Positions 26,921 through 37,305 of a stretch of 64,000 nucleotides of DNA are shown in pieces. A program made the position numbers and the translations under genes. Every line of letters begins with the position of its first letter. Position 1 is the stretch's first letter. The notes beneath the pieces are model-generated. The model saw only the letters and a program-made list of their open reading frames with translations. It was not told the origin of the DNA and made no database searches. This stretch comes from Crotophaga sulcirostris (taxonomy: Eukaryota > Chordata > Aves > Cuculiformes > Crotophagidae), in assembly GCA_013397455.1 (NCBI GenBank), contig VYZB01000116.1, forward strand, positions 498,753-562,752, given 5' to 3'.

Positions 26921-26996
26921 GAATAGAATAGAAGAGAAGAGAATAGAATAGAGTAGAGTAGAGTAGAGTAGAATAGAATAGAATAGAATAGAATAG
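26921..26996. repeat. (GAATA)n microsatellite derived from a CR1 tail
   Basis: About fifteen pentanucleotide units: GAATA, with GAGTA, GAGAA and similar variants clustered in the left half. It sits exactly where the minus-strand CR1 that follows should have its 3' tail of 8-bp repeats (ATTCTATG type). The simplest reading is that the tail contracted to a 5-bp unit and expanded by slippage. Confidence 0.9.
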
Positions 26997-27170
26997 TTCA
27001 ATTAGAAGGGACCTACAATGATCATCTAGTCCTGCTGCCTGACCAATTCAGGGCTGACCAAGTTAAAGCCTGTTAAAGGTACTGTTCAATTGCCTCTTGA
27101 ACACTTCGGACTTTGGGACATTGACCACCTCTCTAGGAAGCCTGTTCCAGTGTTTGACCACTTGTCTGTA
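26997..27170 (-). mobile_element. CR1 LINE, 3' end (part of a deleted element)
   Basis: Read on +, 'TTAGAAGGGACCTACAATGA' leads into 'TCATCTAGTCCTGCTGCCTG' and later 'TCTCTAGGAAGCCTGTTCCA' and 'GTGTTTGACCAC'. This is the reverse complement of a CR1 3' UTR and ORF2 C-terminus of a different subfamily from the ATACTGTG-tail copies. At about 27170 the match jumps directly into reverse-transcriptase sequence, so roughly the distal half of ORF2 is missing between this piece and the next. Confidence 0.85.
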
Positions 27171-27650
27171 AGGATGCTGTGAGGGACAGTATCAAAACCA
27201 TCACTAAAATGCAGAAAAAACTACATCCACTGTCTACCCTTTGTCCACTAGGCAAGTGCCCTTATCATGAAAGGATATCAAATTAGTGAGGCAGGACTTT
27301 CCCTTTGTGAACTCACGTTGAATCTCCCTGATTATTGCATTATTCTTTAAATTCCTTTCAATTACTATTACTACCAATTGCAATTACTACCCAGTATAAT
27401 ATTCTCCATAATTTTTCAAGGAACTGAGGTTAGACTAACAGGTCTGTAGTTCCCTGGGGCTTCCCTCATGCCGTTTTTGTAGATTGGAATAATATTGGCT
27501 GGCTTCCAGTCAGCAGGGACCTCCCCAGACTCCAAGGAACTTTGGTAGATGATTGAGAGAGGTCCTGCCATAACACCCGCAAGCTCCTTCAGAACCCTGT
27601 GATTAATCCCATCAGGTCCCATGGACTTGTGAACATTCAGCTGATCCGTT
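27171..27650 (-). pseudogene. CR1 ORF2 reverse-transcriptase fragment
   Basis: The minus strand carries a decayed but readable start of the CR1 reverse-transcriptase domain. At 27416-27622 the reading contains 'GPDGINHRVLKELAGV', 'SGEVPADWKPANIIPIYKNG' and 'PGNYRPVSLTSVP', the conserved first palm/finger blocks. Nearer the left end, in a shifted frame, 'FDTVPHSILT' corresponds to the block around the first catalytic aspartate (consensus FDTVSHSIL). In between there are frame changes and AT-rich drift. The YADD/FADD block that should follow is absent because the element is joined at 27170 to its own 3' end. It cannot encode an active enzyme. Confidence 0.9.
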
Positions 27651-27837
27651 AGAATTTCTGTGCCCAGTTTAAAAGTAGAAAAATGTCTCAGGCTAGTAAA
27701 TTCCCCTCTTAATATACTCTATTACTACAGTAGAGAAAGTGTACCTATACATATTAAATACTGCTTCTTTTTCTTACAAATGTTGTATTTAATCTTCAGG
27801 ATTTTTGAAGGTCCAGATTTTGAGATTTTGAAAAGTA

Positions 27838-27877
27838 TTGTGGTGGCTCTTGGTACCTCAGTTTCCCTATTTATAAT
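27838..27877 (+). mobile_element. MIR-like fragment, cut by a CR1
   Basis: The string 'GGTACCTCAGTTTCCCTATT' ending in TATAAT matches the MIR block 'cctcagtttccctatctgtaaaatg'. The match stops exactly where the CR1 tail begins, suggesting the CR1 integrated into or beside this SINE. Short, so moderate confidence. Confidence 0.5.
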
Positions 27878-28100
27878 ATCACAGTATCACAGTATTACAA
27901 GGTTGGAAAGGACCTTGTAGATCATCGAGTCCAACCTATAACCCAACACTAACGCTAACAACAGCACCAACTCATCATCTAAACCATGGCACTAAGTGCC
28001 TCATCCAATCTCCTCTTAAACACCTCCAGGGTCGGCGACCCCACCGCCTCCCTGGGCAGCGCATTTCAATGGTCAATCACCCTTTCAATGAAGAATTTTT
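27878..28100 (-). mobile_element. CR1 LINE, 3'-end fragment
   Basis: It begins on + with 'ATCACAGTATCACAGTATTA' and continues 'GGTTGGAAAGGACCTTGTAG', then 'AAACCATGGCACTAAGTGCC' and 'CCTTTCAATGAAGAATTTTT', where the match ends abruptly (5' truncation). It includes the last ~50 codons of ORF2 on the minus strand. Compared with the sister copies it has an extra short insertion around 'AACGCTAACAACAGCACC'. Confidence 0.93.
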
Positions 28101-28129
28101 GTTGGAAAATATGTTGGCACATTATTGTT

Positions 28130-28322
28130 CCTTATGCAGCAATAGCTCCTAGAGGCCAACCAGCTCAGAATCCCATTGTGCCTTGGTAAACTATGGAAAA
28201 TCACAGTCTCTACTCCAGAGCTTAACATTGTTTATCTTCATTATAGACCTCTCATGGAGTTTAACGCTTCTGAAGTGCTTAGAAAGCCTGCAGTGAAAGG
28301 TGGGTTATAAAAGGAAGGACTA
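28130..28322 (+). repeat. Ancient SINE-like segment
   Basis: Two blocks recall a dispersed amniote repeat: 'AGCTCCTAGAGGCCAACCAG' with 'AGAATCCCATTGTGCC' (compare agcacctagaggccccaac, ggccccattgtgctagg), then 'AGTGCTTAGAAAGCCTGCAG' with 'GGTGGGTTATAAAAG' (compare agtgctttgagatctactgatgaaaggtgctatataa). The two blocks may be one element or two abutting ones. This may be the displaced remainder of the SINE split by the preceding CR1. Confidence 0.45.
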
Positions 28323-28899
28323 GCACCAATGATAATAGATTTCTTTGATTGAGAAAAAATGATAAACAAATATATAGCGCAGTGCATTAACAGTAAAGAA
28401 AAAACCAAGGATTTAGTAATCAGTTATCACCAAACTAAAGAAAAATATCTCTGTCACCAAGAAGTGTGGCTGGAAAGTGATGGGTGGACTTAGGTTCAAA
28501 AGTTCGATTATACAATTTCAGATTCAAAGGAAACTTCAGCTCAGCTATTGCCTAGCGATACGGTTGCTGAAACCTTGAAGGAATGAAACTGTGTTTGAGC
28601 TGAGTGTAGGAACAGTAATTTACCAGATGGAGTATTCAGAAAACATTAACCCTGTAAATGCCATAAGCAAGGTAGAATTGAATAATGCAACTGTGGTTTA
28701 TTTCTGAAGATATCACCCAATTTCTAACTTATAACATAGAAAAAGTATATTTTCAACTTAACCATTGCTTAGACACAGGAGTGAATTTTGTTAAAAGCCA
28801 AAGGAAAACTTTTCTGTCTTGAATATTTGACAGAACTGATCTCCTTATCTCATCAGAGGACAATCTAATCCTGGACCTCCTATGAGAGTAAACAGTGGG

Positions 28900-28976
28900 A
28901 GGAGGGGTGTGGTGGTGAAATTAGATTATTTTTTAAAGGTCGCCTCCAACACAAACCATTCTGTGACTCTATAATC
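28900..28976 (+). mobile_element. CR1 LINE, short 3' end, plus strand
   Basis: The sequence 'GTGGTGAAATTAGATTATTT', then 'TTAAAGGTCGCCTCCAACAC' and 'AAACCATTCTGTGACTCTAT' closely follows the terminal bases of a sense CR1 (ctagatgatctttaaggtcccttccaacccaaaccattctatgattctatgat). It is the only clear non-ancient CR1 end on the plus strand; only ~75 bp remain. Confidence 0.8.
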
Positions 28977-31723
28977 TTCCAGTGATTATATGTAACTTTG
29001 ATGCACACTATTTCATTCTTGAGTAATAACTCTCCAGCCACAGTAAGGGAAGACAGCAGAGAACAAGCTGAGCCTGAATTTTGGAGCTGCTTATTCAATT
29101 CCAGTGTCCTTTGCAGGTGCTCAGATTCCATGTTACAGTCCCACTTTGGAGTCCTACCACAGTAGTTGGTAAAAAATGAAATTCCAGAATTGATTCTACT
29201 TTGCACATGATCTATAAGAAGCTCTTTTTTTCAGGAGAGGCCATTGGAAACCAGGCAGGTCATACTGCGGTCTTTCAAAAAGTAATTATATGTCCTGGCT
29301 AAATAACTAAATCAACCTTCTACTCACTGCAGTCAGTGAAGTCTAAAAAGACATTTAAATATCCAGCTGCTGAACTACTCAAACATAAATGTCTTATGCT
29401 ATTTCAGGTATTGTCAAGTGCATTCCCCCAGGTCCACCTGCTACTCCAGAAGGTCACAGGTTTCCCGTAGATTACATCATATCTGCCAGCCTGTGCTGTA
29501 GCTGTGGGTGCTGTAGGGCATCTCAGAAGGCATTAAGGCACCTCATGCAAGGCAACCAGCACCATAGGCCAAGATTCAAGGACAATCTATGACCAAAGAG
29601 TAAAGGGGCATCAAAAGGCACCAGGCCTGGCTAACCGCTGACCAAGTGCACACTTTCATGGGCATTAAGATTTAGCTCTCCCAAAATGAAGAGATAAGAC
29701 ATGGCTCTTCCTGTGGGAAGTAGCTGGATGGCCCCTTGAAGACAACAGCTTGGAGCAATGACCACACCTTTGATGCCAGAGGAGCTGCCAATGCAAATAA
29801 ATCCCAGGCTGTTGGCGAACATGGCACTCAAGGAGAAAAGCTCTTAATCTCACTAGACAGCTGGGATAAACATTTATAAAGGAAACATTTTCAAAAGACT
29901 AGGCAGATTATAAAGGCACCAGGAGTCACTGAAATCTTGTTAAACATTGTTCACTGCATTACTTTAGATTTTAGTTTGAACTTACACTGTCAGATAAATT
30001 CCATTTATCTCCTGAATGCTTTTCTCACTGTGAGTGTTTGTTGCTATGAATTCACACCTTCAGTGAAGATTTACATTTCGTCCTTGATCAAGACAAAGAT
30101 AATGCTCAGCTTCAATCATTCTGAGGCACCTTTTTTTTCCAGTTAACTGGGTCAGTGTTTCTTAGTGTGAAACAGAAAACACAGGTTATGGTGTTCAGCC
30201 GTTAGTGCAGGGAAGAAGGATGGTCTTACAGGTAAGGGATTGAATTAGTCCCCAGAGGGAAAGTCTCTCTCAAACAAATCCCACAGACTTCCAGCCTGAC
30301 CTTGGGAAACCACATTAGTCCCCCTGTGCATCTTAAAACCAGGAAATAAACGCTTTCTCTTCCCCTTCTGATGACCTTGCCTATTGCTACACACAAGACC
30401 AAGCACACCAGAAACAAATTTTAATTGAGGTTTCTGGTCATTCTTTCAATATAGCCAATGATGAATCACCAACTTCATGGCAAATCTGGTGATTTAACCA
30501 ATGCAATTGCTTCGCTATAATTCAAAAGCATAAAGACTTAAATGATATTTTTGGAAGAGACGTAGAAGTATTCCCTTGAGCACTCCCACACTTCCATTTG
30601 CTATCGTATCTCACTTGTCATTAATTACAAACTAATGAGTGCCATTTTCTGTTCTGCATTGATACTTTACTTTCTCCTCCTGTGGGGCTATCAACCCGCA
30701 TTGAAGGACGTGTCCAGACTGAAAGCATTTATCTATGCCATCTCACGAAGCTCAGCATTTCAGATAAAACAAGACTTTAATACAAAATAACCCCTCTTTG
30801 CAGAAACTAATTTCACTGATAATCCCCTCAGTTTGGCTCAGTCTGTTCTGGAAATTAGTTTTACCCATACTCTGACTTGGATGGTGGTAACAATAACCAC
30901 GTGGCCCTTGATATTTCACACTGCCTTCTACACTTTTTCCTGATTTGCTAATACCATATTTTGAACCAAACTGCCCTTAAGTGTCTCAGTTTTGTTTCCT
31001 GCATATTTTGCCTCCTTGGAAATACAAAGAAGATGATTCTGATCCAAGTTCCTTGTTATAATCTGTGTTTGAGGCAATGGAGTGATAATAATTCTTGATC
31101 ATTGTCTCTATACACTTAATGAAAATGTCTACAATAATTATCTATGCTACTAAATCTATACTCTTAAATTGTTACACCAGTTGCTGGCATGGTTTTGACT
31201 TGGGTTAACAAACTCAAATAACTCCTAGGCACAGTGAAGGCATTAGCATGATCCGGGAACCAGTTTGTTTTGACACTGAGACCTTTTTTTGGGTGGTAAG
31301 GAAGTTTGATAGTGCAACCATGGTCTATGCTACCTGGCTTCCAGACCACAAAATAATGCCGTGTGCATTTGCCAGTTTACATAGTCAACAGAGAGCATTG
31401 CAGGCAGAACTGAGAGTGTGTCTGAAAAGGCAAAATTATATAATTGTCACTAAAATGTACTGTGGATCAGCTGCAGACCTGTAGACTGTATGCTACGTTA
31501 CCTGGTAAGAGGGATTGAGCAAAGACAGTAGCTTTTATACCACCTGGAGTGAAGGGAGATGAATGGGGATGTGAACGATCTCAAGTGCAGCCTAAAATAG
31601 TCCCATCACTGCCTGGACTGTCCAGGGTTCTGTGTAACCTGCTTAGCAGCCCCACATCTTCATGAAGTCTGAACCTTACAGCCAGCCTTGAGGAGGAAGG
31701 AAGCATCAGCACCTCCTGCTCCT
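28977..31723. other. Non-coding DNA, no recognised gene
   Basis: About 2.7 kb with no recognised gene or element. Open frames of up to 78 codons show no domain. Composition is AT-rich and even. Confidence 0.55.
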
Positions 31724-31806
31724 ACAGTATCACAGTATCACAGTATTACAAGGTTGGAAAGGACCTCTGAGATCATCGAGTCCAACCTATAATCCAACAC
31801 TAATAC
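31724..31806 (-). mobile_element. CR1 LINE, very short 3' end
   Basis: Only the tail and the last ~60 bp remain, read on + as 'CAGTATCACAGTATCACAGT' and 'GGTTGGAAAGGACCTCTGAG' to 'CCAACACTAATAC'. It belongs to the same subfamily as the 23.6, 27.9, 46.1 and 63.8 kb copies and is extremely 5'-truncated. Confidence 0.92.
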
Positions 31807-33399
31807 ATAATAGAATTCCCCATTACCCTTTGTGGCTCAATGAAAGAATGCAAGGGTTTTCTAGGGCTCAGACTACAGATTCTTCCTTAATATCAACACG
31901 GAGAAGGTTGTTTTTATAAGTCAAACAGCGTTTCTGTATTTTTTTTAAAAAAAAAGGAAAGGAAAAACAAGAATATCCCAGAAGCTAAAAGTGATTGAAA
32001 ACTCAGTGTCATAACTTCCCTTCCCAGCAGCAGTTCCCAGCAGCAGACATACTAAAGTTATTGGTAAAAGCATTAATTAATCACACAACTTTAAAGATCT
32101 GTGTCACTGTCAGTAACAAAATAAATACAGGACAGTGCAGTCAGTCTATTCCTGAATATTGGATGAGTTATTACAATAATTAAGATGAATAGTGATTACC
32201 TGTCTTGTTTGTTGATAGTTTCTTGGGCAGATAACTATAGCTACATTAAATGACATCCTAAACATATGTTTGGAGCATCATTCACTGATGCATTAACCCC
32301 TTTTATACAGCAAGCATAAGGCACAGATATTAAGAGCTAATACACAAAAGTCAACTTATTGAGCTCCAAGGTACAGCGGTGGGAAATAAACTGTTTGCAA
32401 ACTACAGAGTGAAATTCAATCCAATCATGTTGTGCCTTTATCACTCATCCATGATAATGAGATCATTGTTTACCCAAATTCTGAAATATGGTTCTTCTTT
32501 GTAAAATACAGCATATTGATAGAGGTGAGGTTAGATGCACATAGTCTGAGCATGGTTAGTATCTGGCAGCTGAAAAGATCAGAGACAGGAAGATAAAATG
32601 ACAGCAGTTTACATTTCCCCCAGCAAAGAGGAAAATTACTGGATTGCAGCCAATTTAAACAAAAATGGACTTTGTTTGCAAGGTGGAGAACGTATGTCTC
32701 AATTAATTATTCCAGATTACTCTAGTCCAGTGCAGCTCACCATAAGCAAGCATCACTTCAGAAAGTTGGCAATACTTGACACTTTGCAGGATTAGCCTCT
32801 ACCTCCCATTGGTTCAGGATATCAGCTTTACCTCCCCATCACCTCTCCTGCTCCCAGGCTACTCTGCCCTCTGTCTCACTCCTGCTGTGTTGTCAGCATC
32901 AGTATCTACCAAATATCAGCTCTTTCTCTGGGTGGCTTTGCACCCCACATCCCCATCAAAAGACAGGAATGAGTGTATGGTAATTCTTTCTGCTTTATAG
33001 TGTTTCCATTCCAAATTCTTCAGTAACATTATTCTATGTTCTTGGACAGCCACTTTTTCCACTCCAAAGGAATCTGCAGTTCAGTGTTGAGGGAAGAGAC
33101 AGATGAGATTAGACCGAGTTTGCAAAGTGCTTTAGTATCCCTTGGGAAACAAGACATTATAAAAAAGCAAGGTTCTGTATTATCATTAAAGTGGTTAACT
33201 GTATTAATCATTAAAGTGGTTAAAATGCAGAAATAACCAACAGGCTGAGAGTTTGTCTGTTTGTTTGTCAAATAATTGAATCCTCATTTTACGGAAGCTG
33301 AGCTTGACCCAGTTTTTAAATAAGCAGCCTCAAATGTCCAGCATACAACGAGGTGGAACAAAGACACTGTCTGGATATAATAGCAGAGCAAAAACATAA
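31807..33399. other. Non-coding DNA with small tandem duplications
   Basis: No gene recognised. Two small direct duplications are visible: TTCCCAGCAGCAG at 32021-32033 and 32034-32046, and ATCATTAAAGTGGTTAA at 33182-33198 and 33207-33223. Both look like slippage products. Confidence 0.6.
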
Positions 33400-33690
33400 A
33401 GGACCTAACTGCCTTCTGAGCTGAGAGGAGCACTTATGTTATATCAAACTTTTATAACAGAAGCAAGCGGGATCTCAGTACATAAACTCTAAAGAGATAG
33501 GAGCCAGTGTAGAGTCCTGAGAAACACCACAGTTTATATTATCAGGCTCAAACAGAGCATTATCCAACAGGAGAAACTGAACACAAGCAGAGAGGAAAGG
33601 TTTAAACCACTTAAGTGGAGTAGCAGAAAACTCTATATATACCTCGAGTTGCTCCATGGTCTTGAGAGGCCAGAATAATTTGAACCATTA
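33400..33690 (-). pseudogene. L2-type LINE reverse-transcriptase remnant
   Basis: The minus-strand frame at 33475-33657 reads 'EQLEVYIEFSATPLKWFKPF' followed by LSA, and further on 'INCGVSQDSTLAP'. This corresponds in order and spacing to the L2-clade reverse-transcriptase stretch 'RLxxLxGISGTxLxWFxSYLSxR' and the block 'CGVPQGSxLxPxLF'. The key GVPQGS motif is degraded to GVSQDS. The YADD box expected to the left is not cleanly readable. Birds are known to retain only scattered old L2 copies, so an inactive fossil is expected. CR1 is a less good fit because the WF-SYL spacing and NCGV lead are L2-like. Confidence 0.65.
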
Positions 33691-34111
33691 GAAACAAGAA
33701 ACAGACAGCAGCCTGCATCATGATACAAATAGAAAGGCATTCCAGGGTCTTTTAGAGCAGTTGTTGAGGGGTGAGCGAGGACATTGCACAGCTCAGAGGA
33801 AGATGGTGCTACCATATGAGTAGGGCAATAGGGTAACCATGAAACACAGATATGCTGATATTCTTCACATGCAGAAGCAAGGGACAAAAGGACATATCAT
33901 ACCAGGTACTCCTAAATAGATATAATACAAAAGGGAGTAAGGAGGGAAGTATTGTTCAGGTAGAGAGTGAAAACAAAATCAGAGCTTGTATAAGTAATAC
34001 CTAGGAGGATCAAACCAGTCATTAAAGGACTTGCTTAGAAGTCAGCTTCCATCCATGAGCATCTCGTTCCTGCTGATTTAAATAGAAGGTAATACCCATG
34101 AAAGACCAAGA

Positions 34112-34205
34112 ATAACCTTTCTGAATTTCATTTCTCCATCTTTAAAACAGGGATAGGAACACCTGGGTTTTAAGAAAAGAAACACATTAAAGGTGATGAA
34201 GAGTT
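34112..34205 (+). mobile_element. MIR-like fragment
   Basis: The stretch 'TCTGAATTTCATTTCTCCAT' with 'CTTTAAAACAGGGATAGGAA' resembles MIR 'tctgtgcctcagtttccccatctgtaaaatggggataat'. Only this middle block is clear; the flanks are too decayed to delimit. Confidence 0.5.
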
Positions 34206-34369
34206 TGCTCACAACAATAGCGAAGAATATGTGAGCAATGAAGGCAAGGTAAGCAATCAGACACTAATAACTTGTGTGTTATTTGTTTGTAAATATCATA
34301 GACATTGAGTCCCATTCATTCTTGGTACAATCTCATTAATGAGACTGCATTCTGCATTGTCTGTCTTTA

Positions 34370-34490
34370 TCATTCTAGTGATCCCAGATGCATGGAAAAT
34401 TGAGGCACAGAAACTGAGAAGCTTTATTGTGCTTGATATCCAAAGTGACAAGTCTCTCATATAGTGGTAAAATGAGATTCGTCTGTGCAG
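34370..34490 (-). mobile_element. MIR-like fragment (tentative)
   Basis: On +, 'ATGGAAAATTGAGGCACAGA' matches the inverted MIR block 'atggggaaactgaggcacaga'. Downstream 'CAAAGTGACAAG' and 'GTGGTAAAATGAGATTCGTC' loosely follow the expected inverted order (caaggtcacacag, tggcagagctgggattcgaa). It lies only ~165 bp from the plus-strand MIR-like piece, in the opposite orientation. Confidence 0.45.
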
Positions 34491-36654
34491 GTACAGTGAT
34501 GAGTCTTGAAAGAAGCCTGTTCCTGGATTAAACAGGGTAATTGCAGTACAATTAGGTACAAGCACTTAAGTCCCCTCTTCCAAATTCTCAATTATAGTAA
34601 TAAAAATTCTTTTGTTTTGCCTTTTGTGCTTCATGGCTTACAAATGCTCCTGTCTTCTGCCCCTCAAGAGAAAATAAAGAGAGAGAAAGAAAGAGCTTTG
34701 ACACATTTCCAATGCAAGTGGTACAGCATTCCTCATGATACATTATAGTGATGCTTAAATCCTGACAGCCTTAGTGTGACAGCACAGCTAAGTCTATCAC
34801 TATACTTTCCTGCCTTTGGATAAGATGCAAAGCAACCCTCCTGAAAAACCTTTTGCTGGTTTTCAGAACTATCACTTGGACTCATCTGGTAAATCATTCA
34901 CCTGAGAAGTCTAGGGATTCAGGTCACAATCCCTTCTTCATTATTAGCTTGAAGGTACACTTGCTCATGTGTCAGGAGATGCCTCAAACTGTGGTGAGCA
35001 AGCACAAGAAAACCCTATGCTTCTTTCTTTAAGACTTCCCTTACTAATAGGTGAATTTCATGAATAACACCAAACATACCCGGACAACACTTTGCACGGT
35101 TTACTAGAGTGGTCCAGGCTTATAGGCAAACATCAGTATTTTCTTTCTCTAAACACAGACTTTTGATCAGATATTTAATTTAGACTAAATTACAGCACTA
35201 AAAATGGGAAGCAGTAACATCAGTCAAATATATGGAGCTTAAGGAGTTTTATAGAACAGAATGTGGTCCTTTGGCTTAGAATAAACACACACACACACAC
35301 CCCAATATGAAAGCCATGTACCCAGTTTCGTTGCTGCAGCACAAGAGCTCACCCTAAAGCTTGAAGGAAATGCAAATTCAGGTACAGCACCATCTCCCAG
35401 CTACAGCCAGCTTGCACCCACCCAACTAAAGCATATTACCTGCCATTAGTTCTCTCCCTTTGTCATCTCTTCTAGGTCATATCAGAAGTAATTCAGGCAG
35501 ATTTGATACTCAGAAACTTCAATTCATCATTAAAATAAATGGAATTCAAGCAAAGACCTGGTCCCATTCTTGGACTTGAAATAAAGTGTTGAGATTGGAT
35601 ACGTGTCTCTAAATTAAATTATAATCATGGCTCCACTTTAAAGAAGCTAGCAGCTGGAAAAGACCTCAGTCTAGCCATTCCTCTGCTGTAAAGAAGATTA
35701 AATACATTTAATCCACACCTCTAACTAGTTTAACTAGTTCAACCTAAAACTAAGAAGAAGTCACTATACCTCACTTACTTGTGAAGTTATGGACCAAAAG
35801 CAGAAACTGTGGAATAAAATTCTTTGGTCTGTTTGTGTTGTGGAGATCAGATTAGATACTAATAGTCTTTTGAAATTTTCTGACTTTGCAGAGTGCATGG
35901 GAGACAGCTTTGCACACAAGCTGAGAACAGTGTCCTTATGATTTTGTTACTCTTGTGTTTCACAAGCGTCTTTCTTAACAGCAGACAAAGGAGCTCTGAT
36001 TCCTACAAATACATAGATTATTGGCAAGTCCTCTCTGTGAAAAAATATGCCCAAGATGGGGAAAGCTGATTTAGCTTCTTCATTATTTGCAGTTCTTTTC
36101 TCACAGGATTTGAAGGGCACTTACGTCACTTGACACTGTTACCTGACTGGATGGTTTGAACTTTTTTAAAAATTTAATTAGACCAACAAAAAGTAACTAC
36201 TGGTGATGGATCTTTGCATCTGGATCTGGGTATTTACATAATGAAGGAATGGGAATTGCAAGCCCTAACTGAATTTGGCTTTGATTTTAACCTGTCTATT
36301 GCACTGTTCATCTCAAGTGCCCACCTCCAATTCATATCCTCTATTTTCTTCCCTCTGTCTTTGATGCTTTATGAGACCCTCTTTACAGTTCATCTTGATT
36401 TTGGTGGGGGAATGCACGTTGCACAGCAGACCCTTTTTGTAGCTGCTTCTTCTTCAGCCCTTTCTAGCATCCAAAAAGGCACAGGAGGGTTCACAAAGCC
36501 CCCAGCAGAACATGGGTGCAGGGATACAAAATAAGGCAGGATCTTTAAGACTTGTAACAAAACAGTATTTTGGAGGTTTCCATTATTCCTAGTAGCAAAA
36601 CAGAAGAGGGTAGTGATGGATTTCAGACCCTGTAAAAGACAGTGAGATTTCCAC
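34491..36654. other. Non-coding DNA with a CA repeat
   Basis: About 2.2 kb with no recognised gene. A perfect (AC)n repeat of about eight units lies at 35285-35300. Open frames, such as 36214-36534 plus (106 codons), show no known domain. Confidence 0.55.
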
Positions 36655-37305
36655 ATCATAGAATCATGGAAACATAGAATGCTTTGGGTTGGAAGGGACA
36701 GGTAATCTAGTCCAAGCTCCCTGCAAAAGCAGGGATATCTTTAACCAGATCAGGTTGCTCAGAGCTCCATTCTACCTGACCTTCAGTGTTTCTAGGGATG
36801 AAGCCTCCATTACCTCCGCGGACAACCTGTTCCAGTGTTTCACCACCCTCATTATAAAAAAATTCTTGCTTATATCTAGCCTAAATCTACCCTTCCTTAG
36901 TTTAAAAACATTACTTCTTGTCCTGTAAGAACAGGCCTTGCTAAAAAGTCTGTCCCTGCCTTTCCTGTAGGCCCCCTTAAATACCAGAAGGCTACTATAA
37001 GGTCTTCCTGTAGTGTCCTCTTCTCCAGGCTGAACAATCCCAACTATATCAGCCTGTCCTCGTAGGAGAGGTGCTCCAGCCCTTTGATCGTTTCCATGGC
37101 CCTCCTGTGGACCGGCTCCAAGAGCTCCATGTCCTTCTTGTGCTGAGGGCTGCAGAGCTGGATGCAGTACTCCAGGTGGGCTCTCACCAGAGCAGAGTAG
37201 GATGGCAGAATCACCTCCCTTGCCCTGCTGGCCACTCTTCTTTTGATACAGCTCAGGATACGGGTGACCCTCTGGTCTGCAAGTGCATGTAGTTGGCTCA
37301 TTGTT
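36655..37305 (-). mobile_element. CR1 LINE, 650-bp 3' portion with end of ORF2
   Basis: Read on +, it begins 'CATAGAATCATGGAAACATA' and 'TTTGGGTTGGAAGGGACAGG'. On the minus strand the C-terminal ORF2 protein is readable: 'ILSCIKRRVASRAREVILP', 'YSALVRAHLEYCIQLCSPQH', 'KKDMELLEPVHRRAMETIKG' and 'LEHLSYEDRL' at 37044-37300. Then, with frame changes, blocks like 'DLIVAF', 'KGAYRKGRDRLF' and 'VVKHWNRL' follow. These are the thumb and C-terminal parts after the reverse-transcriptase palm. The element is 5'-truncated before the catalytic motifs and has frame breaks. Its tail is of the ATTCTATG type, so it is a different subfamily from the ATACTGTG-tail copies. Confidence 0.95.
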
